Assembly (NCBI RefSeq): GCF_014649755.1
Contig: NZ_BMTQ01000015.1
Coordinates: forward strand, 1 to 64,000
DNA: 64,000 bases
DNA from: Streptomyces litmocidini
GTDB taxonomy: Bacteria; Actinomycetota; Actinomycetes; Streptomycetales; Streptomycetaceae
Direction: 5' to 3'
The position numbers were made by a program, and so were the translations under genes. Below the pieces are notes generated by a model, which saw nothing but the letters and a program-made list of their open reading frames with translations, searched no databases and was not told the origin of the DNA. Of this stretch, positions 7,872-16,558 are shown in pieces; positions within the stretch are counted from its first letter, which is position 1; every line of letters begins with the position of its first letter.

Positions 7872-9246
7872 CCCCTCTCCCTCCCCCAGCGCCCGGCCGT
7901 CGCTGTGGCGGCATCGCGACTTCCGCCGCTACCTGACCGGACAGACGGCCAGCGTGACCGGCAGCTCGGTCAGCATCATGGTGATCCCCGTGCTGGCGGT
8001 ACTCGAACTCGACGCGACCACCGCCGAGGTCGCCTGGTTGACCTTCCTGGGCCAACTTCCGCCCGCCTTGCTGGCCTTGTACGCAGGGGCGCTGGCCGAC
8101 CGCCACGCCAAGCGGAAGCAGATGATCACCGGTGATCTGATCAGCTCTGCGGCGCTGGCCAGCGTGCCGGTGGCGGCCTTCCTGGACCGGCTGTCCCTGC
8201 CCCATCTGATGGTGGTCGCGGCCGTGCAGGGCGGGGCAGGCGTGCTGCATGATGCCGCCGCGATCAGTCTCCTGCCCAGTCTGGTCGACCGGTCCCTGAT
8301 CCAGCGGAGCAACAGCCGCATCGGCGCTCTCTTCGCCGTCGCTGCCACCGCGGGCAGCAGCCTCGGTGCCGCCCTGACCGCGCTCCTCGGCCCGGCCCGG
8401 GCCCTGCTCGGGGACGTGCTGTCCTACCTCGTCAGCGCCTGGTGCACCGCCCGCATCCAGGCATCTGAAAACCCCCGGCCGGCAGTCGAAGGACGCCGGC
8501 TGCACACCGAGATCGGTGAGGGTCTGCGCTACGTCCACGGCGACCACCGGCTGCGCACCCTGACCCTCGTCAACGCCACGACGTCGTTCGCGTTGGCGCT
8601 CATGAACACTTTGTGGGCGCTGTACCTGCTCCGGTCCCTCGCGATGAGCGCGACCGTCTTCGGCGTGGTCCTGGGCTTCGGGGCGCTCGGCGCGGCGGTC
8701 GGCGCGCTGGCCGCCCCGTCGCTCGCAGCCCGGTACGGGCCCGGCCCGATGATGCTCGCCGCGCTCGCGCTCACCCCGGTCACACAGATCCCGCTGCTGC
8801 TCGCCTCTCCGGGCCTGGTCTGGCAGTTCGCCATCGGCACCGCTTTGTTCCTCCAGTTGGCGTGTGCCGCGGCCGCGGGGACAACCCAACGCTCCATCCG
8901 CCAAGTCGTCACCGCCGGTGCCATGCAGGCCCGCATGCAGGCCGTGAGCACATGGCTCACCTCCGGGGCGCGGCCGGTGGCCGCGCTCCTCGCCGGCGGA
9001 CTCGGCAGTTGGATCGGCGTGCGCGCCACCCTGATCGTCGGCTCCTGCCTCCTGCTGGTCCCCCTCGTGGTCCTCTACCGCTCCCCGCTGCGCACCCTGC
9101 GGGAGATGCCTGGTTCGCCCGCCGTAACCCCTCCTGCCACGGCCGCCCTCGCACAACCCGCGCCATCACCGCGTGGGCCGGCTGTGCCCCGACCCGCGGC
9201 GCCGGGCGATGTGCGGCACGACCGCTCACCGGGAGGAAGCCCGTGA
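7855..9246 (+). CDS. MFS exporter (463 aa)
   Basis: About 12 hydrophobic helices fit the MFS_3/enterobactin-exporter-like class. The inter-helix loop GALADRHAKRKQM matches the MFS G-x-x-x-D-R-x-x-x-R/K signature. A strong GAGGAGGTG site lies 5 bases before ATG 7855. The last 60 residues are a Pro/Ala-rich, probably disordered tail. It overlaps the kinase upstream and the Nudix gene downstream (GTGA). Two exporters in one operon suggest two exported species or export plus self-protection. Confidence 0.85.
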   Translation: MASSTDPSPSPSARPSLWRHRDFRRYLTGQTASVTGSSVSIMVIPVLAVLELDATTAEVAWLTFLGQLPPALLALYAGALADRHAKRKQMITGDLISSAALASVPVAAFLDRLSLPHLMVVAAVQGGAGVLHDAAAISLLPSLVDRSLIQRSNSRIGALFAVAATAGSSLGAALTALLGPARALLGDVLSYLVSAWCTARIQASENPRPAVEGRRLHTEIGEGLRYVHGDHRLRTLTLVNATTSFALALMNTLWALYLLRSLAMSATVFGVVLGFGALGAAVGALAAPSLAARYGPGPMMLAALALTPVTQIPLLLASPGLVWQFAIGTALFLQLACAAAAGTTQRSIRQVVTAGAMQARMQAVSTWLTSGARPVAALLAGGLGSWIGVRATLIVGSCLLLVPLVVLYRSPLRTLREMPGSPAVTPPATAALAQPAPSPRGPAVPRPAAPGDVRHDRSPGGSP

Positions 9247-10820
9247 GCATGAGCGACCCGAACCCGTCCCGTACGCCGCGATGTATGCCGCTGCCCCTGC
9301 ACCACCCACGCGCCCTGCCCTGTACTTCCCGAGGTGATCACGTGCCGCCTTCCCGCTCCCACATCCGCACGACCGTCGAGACCTATCTCGCCCGGCATGC
9401 CGAGGAACGCCAGGCGATGGACGGGCTGCTGGCTTTCCTCGACGGCGCCGACGAGCCGTCCAGCTACGCCACGCTGCCCGCGCACGTCACCTGCAGCGCG
9501 GTGGTCATCGACCGCGATCGTCGCGTGCTGCACATCCGCCACCGGGCGACCGGGCTGCTTCTCACCCCCGGCGGCCATGTGGAGGCGGGCGACCGTACGC
9601 TCCTCGTCGCGGCCGTGCGCGAGGTGTGCGAAGAGGCGGGGCTGCGCCCCGGCGACCTGTGCCTGACCCCGCAGTTCCTCGGAGCGCCGATCGACGTGGA
9701 CCTCCACGACATCGACGCCAATCCGGCCAAGGCCGAGCCCGCCCACCAGCACGTCGATTTCCGCTTCGTCTTCTACCTCGCGTCCGCGCAGCCACCGGCG
9801 CTGGCACTGCAGGATGAGGAAGTCGCCGACGCGCAGTGGCTCCCGTTCGCCGATGTGCGCTCCCCTACGCTGCGGGCCAAGCTCCTGTCCGCCGAGGCGG
9901 AGGGCCTCGACGGACAGCCGGAGCCCCTCAACGCCAGCGCCTTGATCTACGACAAGGCCGGCCGGTACCTGCTCCATCTGCGCGATGACCGGGACGGCAT
10001 CTGGGAGCCGTGGACGCTCGCCCTCCTCGGTGGGGGACGTGAACCAGGCGATTCCTGTCTTGAAGCGACGCTGCGCCGGGAACTGGCCGAAGAAGCGCCC
10101 GGCCTGGAGCCGGCCAGTCTGACGCCGTACGCCGTGGAGGAGGCCACCAGCGTCGACGGCCTGGCGGTGCCCATCGAGGTCTACGCGGGCTGCTGGGACG
10201 GGGACCCGGGCGCGGTGGACCTCCGTGAAGGTGTCCTGCTGAAGTGGTTCACCGTCGACACCCTCGACCGGCTCCGGCTCAACCCCGGACTCGGCGACCT
10301 GATCCGCCGCCACGCGGCCGAGCACCCCGCCGTGGAAGAACCCCCGGCCGCGGTTCGTCCGCTGCCGGGCGAGGCCCCGGCCGGGACCGTGCTGCACGTC
10401 GTCGGCGTCCACCTCTACCTGGAGCACGGGGGCAGGGTCCTGCTGGGACTGCGGCATCCGGACTCTGCGTACGCGGGCGGAACATGGCACGCCCTGGCCG
10501 GGCACCTGAAGGCGGAGGCGGCGACCGCCGGTCTTGCCCGCGAGGCGTTCGAGGAGGCCGGGCTGGTCATCGATCCGGCCGACCTCGAGCTCGTCCACAC
10601 CGTGCACACGGTGGATCCCGGAGCCCGGCCGAGAATCCAGCTCTTCTTCCGCCCCCGCCACTGGGAGGGCACCCCCGAGAACCGCGAACCCGACCGGTGT
10701 CTCGCCTGGGAGTGGTGGGACGCGAAGGACCTGCCGGAGCCGATCGTCCCCTACACCCGTGCCGCGATCGAGGGCATCCGGGCCGGCCGCTCCTACAGCG
10801 AGCTGGGATGGTCCCGGTGA
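9243..10820 (+). CDS. Triple-Nudix-domain protein (525 aa)
   Basis: Three Nudix folds lie in tandem. Box 1 is GGHVEAGDRTLLVAAVREV followed by CEEAGL; box 2 is GGGREPGDSCLEATLRREL followed by AEEAPGL; box 3 is degenerate, AGHLKAEAATAGLAREAFEE. Nudix enzymes cleave nucleoside diphosphates linked to X. Boxes 1 and 2 keep the RE..EE metal-binding core; box 3 lacks one upstream acidic position. GTG 9243 overlaps the MFS stop and has GGAGGAA upstream, but the first 33 residues are low-complexity. An internal GTG 9342 with GAGGTGA is a credible alternative start. Three domains in one chain are unusual. Confidence 0.8.
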   Translation: MSMSDPNPSRTPRCMPLPLHHPRALPCTSRGDHVPPSRSHIRTTVETYLARHAEERQAMDGLLAFLDGADEPSSYATLPAHVTCSAVVIDRDRRVLHIRHRATGLLLTPGGHVEAGDRTLLVAAVREVCEEAGLRPGDLCLTPQFLGAPIDVDLHDIDANPAKAEPAHQHVDFRFVFYLASAQPPALALQDEEVADAQWLPFADVRSPTLRAKLLSAEAEGLDGQPEPLNASALIYDKAGRYLLHLRDDRDGIWEPWTLALLGGGREPGDSCLEATLRRELAEEAPGLEPASLTPYAVEEATSVDGLAVPIEVYAGCWDGDPGAVDLREGVLLKWFTVDTLDRLRLNPGLGDLIRRHAAEHPAVEEPPAAVRPLPGEAPAGTVLHVVGVHLYLEHGGRVLLGLRHPDSAYAGGTWHALAGHLKAEAATAGLAREAFEEAGLVIDPADLELVHTVHTVDPGARPRIQLFFRPRHWEGTPENREPDRCLAWEWWDAKDLPEPIVPYTRAAIEGIRAGRSYSELGWSR

Positions 10821-10972
10821 GCGGCTTCACGGCGGTCGGCGCCGCCTACGATTCGCGCGGCCCGAGGGGGCGCCTGCTGCAGGCGTCTCGAGCCCGCCGC
10901 CTGGCCGCCGCGCCCGTTACGCCGGCGTCCTGCCGTCCACCGCGCCAGGAAGAGAACCGTCATGTCTGCTGA
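10817..10972 (+). CDS. Possible 51-residue ORF bridging Nudix and methyltransferase genes
   Basis: A GTG overlaps the Nudix stop as GTGA, and the frame stays open to 10972, overlapping the next gene by 11 bases. The product is basic and Ala/Arg-rich (MSGFTAVGAAYDSRGPRGRL...) and ends EENRHVC. No family is recognised and the Shine-Dalgarno is weak. It may simply be a 140-base spacer that happens to be open. It is listed because every neighbouring gene uses the same overlap arrangement. Confidence 0.25.
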   Translation: MSGFTAVGAAYDSRGPRGRLLQASRARRLAAAPVTPASCRPPRQEENRHVC

Positions 10973-12212
10973 CCTGTCCACCACGCCATGTGCCCGCCGC
11001 GCCGCGATGGTGGAGCGTCTGGAGGCCGACGGCGTGCTGACCGATGTCCGGCTGCGCGAGGCGCTGCTGTCGGTGCCGCGGGAGGTGCTGCTTCCCCATG
11101 CGTACGTACGGGTGAGCGATCCGGGCGTCGAGCCGATCGAGTGGCGCCTGCTCGACGGCACGCACCCGGACGACCGGGCCGAGTGGCTCGACCTGATCCA
11201 CAGCGGTGAGTCGGTCCTGCTGCAGCGCGACGGGGAGCCGCTCGACACGCTTACGCGCGGGCCGGTGTCCGGCGGGAACATGACGTCGATGTCGACCTAC
11301 GGCCAGGCCACCGTCGAAGCTCTCCAGACGCTGCAACTAGCGCCTGGGCAGCGGTACCTGGAGCTCGGCCCGGGCCCGGGAGTCTCCCTCGCGCTCGCCG
11401 CCGCCGTCACCGGCCCCCGCCTCGCCGTCGGCGTCGAACGGGACGGCCGCATGGCCGCCTTCGCCCAGCACAACCTTGCCCGGATCGGTCTGGGCGCGAG
11501 GGTCGTGGAGGGTGATGCTCTCGACGGGCACCCGGCGGGAGGTGCGTTCGACCGGATCCACTCCGGCATCGGCGTGCCCTGCGTCCCGCCGGCGTGGGTG
11601 GAGCAGCTCGCGCCCGGCGGGCGGTTGCTGACGACGCTCACCACCCGCACGCCGAGCTGGCCCGGACAGCTCCTGGCCACCCGGACCGGGGCCGGCGAGA
11701 TCGAGGCAGTACTGCGAGGGCGGCCGCGCGGCTACCGGCCCATGCTCGGCTACCGGTGGCTCAACGCCGTGACGATGCGGCCCCGGATCAAGGCCAACCC
11801 CGGCGTACCGCGCCCGACCCGGCTCGCGCCTCCGCCGGACGACGCGTACGGCTTCTGGCTCGCGGCCGCCTACCTGGCGCCCGGGCTCGTCCGCGACTTC
11901 CAGGCCGAGACGATGACGATCGCCGCCCCCGACGAAGATTCCTGGGCGGTCGCCGGGCCCGGCGAGGCGACCGTCCGCGTCCACGGGTCCCGGGACGTGT
12001 GGGCCGAGCTCGAGGACGTGCACGCCCGCTGGGTCCTGGCCGGACGGCCCGATGCGTACCGGGTGAGCGTGCCGGAGGGCGGCGGGCCACAGCACGTCGC
12101 CTCCGGCACCGGCCTGCGCGCCCTGACGTGGGCCCTGCCCCCGTTCGTGCCGGTGCCCCACCAACCCTCCGCCCCCTGCCCGTCCGAGCACCCCACGGAG
12201 AAAGCCCTGTGA
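10962..12212 (+). CDS. Protein-L-isoaspartate methyltransferase-like SAM enzyme (416 aa)
   Basis: The N-terminal 100 residues resemble the PIMT-like methyltransferases found with peptide maturation systems: LREALLSVPREVLLPHAYV, then WLDLIHSGESVLLQRDG and a glycine/serine segment GGNMTSMSTYGQ. SAM motif I is YLELGPGPGVSLAL. The C-terminal half (about 250-416) is an accessory domain. Such enzymes methylate Asp/isoAsp carboxyls on peptides. The start is ATG 10962 with AGGAAGAG upstream; the stop overlaps the next methyltransferase (GTGA). Together with the small ORF and exporter it is weak evidence for a modified peptide product. Confidence 0.75.
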   Translation: MSADLSTTPCARRAAMVERLEADGVLTDVRLREALLSVPREVLLPHAYVRVSDPGVEPIEWRLLDGTHPDDRAEWLDLIHSGESVLLQRDGEPLDTLTRGPVSGGNMTSMSTYGQATVEALQTLQLAPGQRYLELGPGPGVSLALAAAVTGPRLAVGVERDGRMAAFAQHNLARIGLGARVVEGDALDGHPAGGAFDRIHSGIGVPCVPPAWVEQLAPGGRLLTTLTTRTPSWPGQLLATRTGAGEIEAVLRGRPRGYRPMLGYRWLNAVTMRPRIKANPGVPRPTRLAPPPDDAYGFWLAAAYLAPGLVRDFQAETMTIAAPDEDSWAVAGPGEATVRVHGSRDVWAELEDVHARWVLAGRPDAYRVSVPEGGGPQHVASGTGLRALTWALPPFVPVPHQPSAPCPSEHPTEKAL

Positions 12213-13021
12213 GCCTGTTCCACGCCACGGCGGACGCCTACGGCCGGCATCGCCCCGGCCTCCCCGACGAGGTCGTCCACCTGCTCGCCGGCCCCCTGCG
12301 TGGCACCCGCCACCCGGCTCTGCTCGATCTGGGCACCGGGACCGGCCAGGTGCCGGCCGCCCTGCTGCCCGTCCTGCCGCAGCTCGCCCGCCTGGACCTG
12401 GTGGACGCCGACCGGGACATGCTCCACCAGGCCGATTTCGCCCTCCGCCCTCTTCTCGCGGGCCGTTCCGCCGCCTTTCATCCCGTCCGGGCCGAGGAGT
12501 TCACGCCGCCCGCAGAGGGATACCGGGCCGATCTGGTCACCTGCGCGCGAGCCTTCCACTGGATGGACCGCCCGGCCGTCCTGGCCATGGCCGACCGTGT
12601 CACCTCCCCCGGCGCCACCCTGGCGATCATGGGCGACGGCAGCCTCTGGACCCACACGGCGTCATGGACGGTCGCGCTGCGAGAGCTGATCCAGTCCTAC
12701 CTCGGCGCCGAACGTCGCGCCGGAACCACCGGGGCCTACACGGTGCCGGGCCGCCGGTACCAAGACGACCTGGCCGAGTCCCCCTTCAGCGATGTCGAGG
12801 AGCACCACTTCCCGCTCCGCCGCGTGTGGACCCCGGAGACGGTGGTCGGCTACCTGCACAGCACCAGCTTCGCCCGCCCCGACCTCTTCGGCGATGGGTA
12901 TCCCCGGTTCGAGACCGAGGTCCGGGCCCTGCTGGAACAGCACGCGGCACAGGAGGACGGGCTCGTCGAGGACACGGTGTTCGACGTCCTGCTCGCCCGC
13001 CGGCCGGGAGGTGCCCGGTGA
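12209..13021 (+). CDS. Class I SAM methyltransferase (270 aa)
   Basis: SAM-binding motif I is LLDLGTGTGQVPAAL and the acidic strand-2 residue is in LDLVDADRDML. The sequence continues with CARAFHWMDRPAVL, typical of the UbiE/Methyltransf_11 class with a Trp-rich loop. It transfers methyl groups to an unknown small molecule. GTG 12209 overlaps the preceding stop and its own stop overlaps the following Nudix gene, so it is within the coupled operon. Confidence 0.85.
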   Translation: MSLFHATADAYGRHRPGLPDEVVHLLAGPLRGTRHPALLDLGTGTGQVPAALLPVLPQLARLDLVDADRDMLHQADFALRPLLAGRSAAFHPVRAEEFTPPAEGYRADLVTCARAFHWMDRPAVLAMADRVTSPGATLAIMGDGSLWTHTASWTVALRELIQSYLGAERRAGTTGAYTVPGRRYQDDLAESPFSDVEEHHFPLRRVWTPETVVGYLHSTSFARPDLFGDGYPRFETEVRALLEQHAAQEDGLVEDTVFDVLLARRPGGAR

Positions 13022-13572
13022 GCGGCGGCGAGCGGCACACGGTGCCGGTGGACGTGGACTTGATCACCGTCCGCGAGGGGAAGAAGGGGCCGGAGGTGCT
13101 GCTGTCGCGGCGGGCCGGCACCGTCTACGCTGCGGGGCACTGGCACTTCCCCTCCGGTCATGTCGTCGGTCCCTTCGAGGACGTCGTCACCGCGCTCGTG
13201 CGCGAGGCGTCCGAGGAGAAGGGCCTGGTGGTGGGGCCGGACGACGTACGGGCCGCGGTCACCGTCCACCACCGGGCACCGGCCGGGAGCGCGCGGGTCG
13301 GGTTCTTCTTCGAGGTCTGCCGCTGGTCCGGGACGCCGGACGTCAAGGAGCCCAAGGTGTGCGACGCCATGGACTGGTTCGCGTTCGACGCTCTGCCGGA
13401 GCCGATGGTCGCCTACTGCCGCGCGGGGCTGGAGGCCTATCGGGCCGGTGTTCCCGTGGCGGTGCACTTCCAGGAGCCGGGCGACATGATCGGGCACGAC
13501 CCGACTGTTGACCGGCTGCGCCTCGTGCCCGGGAGTTCGGCTTCGCGCGCGATTCGGCCCTCATGCGGATGA
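13018..13572 (+). CDS. Nudix hydrolase (184 aa)
   Basis: The Nudix box reads SGHVVGPFEDVVTALVREAS followed by EEKGL, with the RE..EE core intact. The upstream strand GPEVLLSRRAGTVYAAGHW is typical of MutT-like folds. GTG 13018 overlaps the methyltransferase stop. The last 25 residues read as unusual sequence, while the +1 alternative frame there reads EFGFARDSALMRMTKLPQ and ends in an ATGA overlap with the next gene. The native C-terminus may therefore have been altered by a small indel near 13530. Confidence 0.8.
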   Translation: MSGGERHTVPVDVDLITVREGKKGPEVLLSRRAGTVYAAGHWHFPSGHVVGPFEDVVTALVREASEEKGLVVGPDDVRAAVTVHHRAPAGSARVGFFFEVCRWSGTPDVKEPKVCDAMDWFAFDALPEPMVAYCRAGLEAYRAGVPVAVHFQEPGDMIGHDPTVDRLRLVPGSSASRAIRPSCG

Positions 13573-13606
13573 CCAAGCTCCCGCAGGCCCGGGACGGGGG
13601 CGGGCG

Positions 13607-14152
13607 ATGACCGAGGAGAGGCTCGATCCCGAGGAGTACGCGGCGGCGCTGCCGAAGGCCGTCGTGTCCGCCGGTGTGTTCTTCACCGACGAGCACGACC
13701 AGCCCGTGCAGCTCCACAGCGTCTACAGTCCCGAGCACCCCTGGCAGTGGCCCGGTGGAACGGCGGAGGCGGGCGAGCGGCCGTGGGAGACCGCTGTTCG
13801 CGAGACCGCCGAGGAGACCGGACTGGTGATGTCCGGGCCGCCGCGGCTGCTGGCGGCGGTGTTCGGTCTGCCCGGGCCCGGGTTTCTGTCGTCGACCGTC
13901 ACTTTCGTGTTCGACGGCGGGCGGCTCACCGGCGAGCAGTTCGCGGGCATCGTCCTCGCTCCCGAGGAGCACGACGAGGTACGGGCGATGCCGCTGGAGC
14001 AGTGGCGGGCGCTGATGCCGATAGGGGACTTCGACCGGCTGACGGCCGTCATGGAGGCCCGTCGGAGCGGGGTGGCGGCCTACGTCGGCGCCTGGGACTG
14101 GGGCACCGGACCGGACGGCCCTGTCACGCACGCCGAGGAGGCGACACAGTGA
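13607..14152 (+). CDS. Nudix hydrolase (181 aa)
   Basis: The Nudix box is GGTAEAGERPWETAVRETAE followed by ETGLV, fully canonical. The N-terminal strand PKAVVSAGVFFTDEHDQPV precedes it. ATG 13607 overlaps an alternative upstream reading frame as ATGA; an upstream GTG or ATG at 13508 would add non-homologous residues. The stop overlaps the next gene (GTGA). This is the fifth Nudix domain of the operon, suggesting repeated pyrophosphate cleavage or clean-up of several phosphorylated intermediates. Confidence 0.85.
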   Translation: MTEERLDPEEYAAALPKAVVSAGVFFTDEHDQPVQLHSVYSPEHPWQWPGGTAEAGERPWETAVRETAEETGLVMSGPPRLLAAVFGLPGPGFLSSTVTFVFDGGRLTGEQFAGIVLAPEEHDEVRAMPLEQWRALMPIGDFDRLTAVMEARRSGVAAYVGAWDWGTGPDGPVTHAEEATQ

Positions 14153-14767
14153 GCACGGCAGCACCAGCACCGGGCCAGGACGGCCGCTCCCTGCCCGCCG
14201 AGTACTGGGAGCCGCTCTGGGCCGGTGGCCACCGCTACCGGCCGGTGTGCGCGGCCGAGAAACAACTGATGGCCGAGCACCTCGCCCCCCGGCAAGGGTC
14301 GCCCCGCCCTCGACATCGGCAGCGGCGACGGCTCCCTGGCCCGCCACCTCCACCACGAGCTCGGGTACCAGACGACTGGTATCGATTGTTCCCCCAGCGC
14401 AGTCGAGCTCGCCGCCGCTCACGACATCAACCCCGGAGTCATCCCGGGGCCGGCCTGGCAGTGCGTGGACATCACCACCGACGACGTCACCGTCCTTGCA
14501 TATCCCGCCTATGCCCTCATCACCTGCCGCCTGGTCTACCGGTGGATCGACGACAAGGCGGCCTTCCTCGATCGGATCCGGCGCATCCTCGCGCCCGGCG
14601 GAGTCCTCTGGGTCGTCACCGAGATCGCCGGCCGCCGCACGGCCACCAACCCGGCCCTCCAAAAGCTTGGGATCTCACCTCTGGACATCGAACTGCTGAC
14701 GACCGGCTGGTCCTGCGTACGGACCGCCGATCTCGACGTCCTGCGCTGCTACGCCCTGTGGCCCTGA
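14149..14767 (+). pseudogene. SAM methyltransferase with a +1 C frameshift
   Basis: From GTG 14149 the frame reads LPAEYWEPLWAGGHRYRPV and then scrambles after LAP. The other frame continues cleanly with PALDIGSGDGSLARHLHHEL (SAM motif I), CSPSAVELAAAHDI and ITCRLVYRWIDDKAAFLDRI, to a stop at 14767. The switch lies at a run of six C (14285-14290); five C would restore one frame of about 205 residues. Either the gene is newly inactivated, or the run is a sequencing error or phase-variable tract. It overlaps the Nudix gene (GTGA). Confidence 0.75.
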
Positions 14768-14793
14768 CCCCCGTGACCAGAAGGAAGCATCTG

Positions 14794-14901
14794 GTGCCAG
14801 ACATCGAAAACCGCACCCGAGAGGTCTGTGCCCTCTACGGCCGCGCCTGCTCGGAGCCCGGGGCGTTCCGGCAGGAGGTGACACCGTGGATGCGCTGGTG
14901 A
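14794..14901 (+). CDS. Possible 35-residue ORF overlapping the exonuclease start
   Basis: GTG 14794 has GAAGGA upstream. The ORF reads MPDIENRTREVCALYGRACS, continues EPGAFRQEVTPWMRW and stops at 14901, overlapping the exonuclease by 16 bases. The overlap puts the exonuclease Shine-Dalgarno inside this ORF, so it may act as a coupling leader peptide. No family recognised. Confidence 0.35.
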   Translation: MPDIENRTREVCALYGRACSEPGAFRQEVTPWMRW

Positions 14902-15551
14902 ACGATCCCCGCTTCGCCGCCATGACGTTCTTGGTGGTCGATTTCGAAGGCCTCACCCCGGCGGGACGGCCTGCCGAGCCGATCGAGGTCGCGGCGCTGG
15001 CGCTGCGCCCCGTAGGCGACCGGTTGGTGGAGGTGGGCCGGTTCGAGGAGCTGATGCGGCCGCCCGCCGACGTTCCGGTGACCGCGCGGGACGTCCAGCT
15101 CAAGGGCATCACCCAGCAGATGCTCTCCACAGTACGTCCGGCCGCCGAAGTACTGGCGCGGCTCGACGCCCGCCTGACCGCGCCGCCGTACCGGCTGGTC
15201 GCCCACCACGCGTCCACGGAGGCCGGGATCATCTCCCGTCAGGCAGCGCACGGTCCCGTGCTCGCCGCCACCCCCCTGCTGGACACGCTGCGCCTGGCCA
15301 AGACCGTAGTGCCCTCTCTCGGCTCCTACGGGCTGGACCACCTGCTCGCCTTCTACGGGATCCCCCAGCCTGCCGGCCGGCACCGGGCGATGCCGGACGT
15401 CGAGGTCACCGCCCAGGTGCTGGCCCGACTGCTGGAGGAAGAGTGTGCCGGTGGCCGGTGGCGCACGCTCCTCGAACTGGACGCGGCCGCCGGACTGCAG
15501 CCCAAACGGCCACCCGCGGACACGGAAGCAGAGCAGAGTGCTCTGTTCTGA
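14886..15551 (+). CDS. DnaQ-like 3'-5' exonuclease (221 aa)
   Basis: A GTG at 14886 follows a near-perfect AGGAGGTGA site. Exo I is seen in TFLVVDFEGL (Asp, Glu), and Exo III in HRAMPDVEVTAQVLARL (His, Asp), giving a DEDDh-type fold. The expected Exo II region reads AHHASTEAGII, where the usual aspartate is not obvious, so activity is uncertain. Members degrade single-stranded DNA or RNA, or proofread. In a metabolic operon it is unexpected; it may be a nucleic-acid effector or oligonucleotide-processing step. Confidence 0.8.
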   Translation: MDALVNDPRFAAMTFLVVDFEGLTPAGRPAEPIEVAALALRPVGDRLVEVGRFEELMRPPADVPVTARDVQLKGITQQMLSTVRPAAEVLARLDARLTAPPYRLVAHHASTEAGIISRQAAHGPVLAATPLLDTLRLAKTVVPSLGSYGLDHLLAFYGIPQPAGRHRAMPDVEVTAQVLARLLEEECAGGRWRTLLELDAAAGLQPKRPPADTEAEQSALF

Positions 15552-15676
15552 CCCGGCGTCCTGCTGGAGAGAACGAGGGCGGTTGGCGTCCCGGGACCGA
15601 TGTCCGCGGGTCCGGGCCGTGACAGGCGCCTGCTCACGCCCGTTGAGCAGAACGACGCGAAACGAGGGAACGGACC

Positions 15677-16525
15677 ATGACCGCACCGGTGTTCACCGCC
15701 CCGGAAGCAGCCGAGGACGTCACGAGGATGCGCGGCGCGTTCGCGGTCGCGGCCCACGCCTTCCACATCACGCCGTCGGGCCCGGAGGTGTGGGGGTGGC
15801 AGGGCCGCACGTTCGGGCGCCGCGCTGGCACGAGCTGGCTGCGTGTCGTCTCCACTCCGTCGGAAAAGGCCGGCGGACGGCTGTGGGAGGGCACCGCCCT
15901 GGCAGACGCCGCAGTACCCCGGACGATCCCGCGTCCCCGGCTGCGGAACCTCATGGACTGGACGCACGGCTCGTACGCGTACCGGGCCGAGCTCACCGAG
16001 TTCATCACCACACCGACCGTCGTCACCGGCAGCCCCGTGCTCGACCACGACCCCAACCTGCCGGACACCTGGTGGCGAGACCTGCACGGCGCATCGCGTG
16101 CGCTCGCCGCAGTGCCGACCGACCGTGAGGCCGTACGGCAGTCGTGGATCGACCGCAACTTCCGCGCCTTCCTGGGCATCGACCCGCCCTGGATCCACGA
16201 GCACACCACCGGACACGCAGACCTGCACTGGGCCAACCTCACCGCCCCGACCTTGATCATCCTTGACTGGGAGGGCTGGGGCCGCATGCCGGTCGGCTAC
16301 GACCCCGGCCTTTTGCACGCCTACTCCCTGCCGGTGCCGGCCGTCGCCGCGCGCGTGCGGCACGAGTTCGCGGACGTCCTCGACACACCCGCCGGCCGGA
16401 CCGGTGAACTCGTCGCACTCGGCCAGCTCCTCCAAGCCTGCTCCCGGGGCGTCCACCCCCACCTCGCCCCGCTCATCGCCCGCCAAGCCGAACACCTCAT
16501 CGGCGCCCCCATCCCCTCGCCCTGA
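15677..16525 (+). CDS. APH-like phosphotransferase (282 aa)
   Basis: The catalytic loop is TGHADLHWANL and the metal-binding block ILDWEGWGRMPVGYDPGLLH, a variant of the APH fold seen in actinomycete kinases. The N-lobe is shortened. ATG 15677 has GAGGGAAC upstream and is preceded by a 125-base gap, so it may have its own promoter. It is probably a small-molecule kinase; substrate unknown. It lies on the same strand as the operon and 34 bases before the glycosyltransferase. Confidence 0.7.
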   Translation: MTAPVFTAPEAAEDVTRMRGAFAVAAHAFHITPSGPEVWGWQGRTFGRRAGTSWLRVVSTPSEKAGGRLWEGTALADAAVPRTIPRPRLRNLMDWTHGSYAYRAELTEFITTPTVVTGSPVLDHDPNLPDTWWRDLHGASRALAAVPTDREAVRQSWIDRNFRAFLGIDPPWIHEHTTGHADLHWANLTAPTLIILDWEGWGRMPVGYDPGLLHAYSLPVPAVAARVRHEFADVLDTPAGRTGELVALGQLLQACSRGVHPHLAPLIARQAEHLIGAPIPSP

Positions 16526-16558
16526 CCACCCCGACTCCCCACCGGCCTGGAGGAACCC

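Noticed and set aside
10817..10972. Confident small gene between Nudix and methyltransferase
   Set aside because: Weak ribosome site and low-complexity product; kept only as a low-confidence feature.
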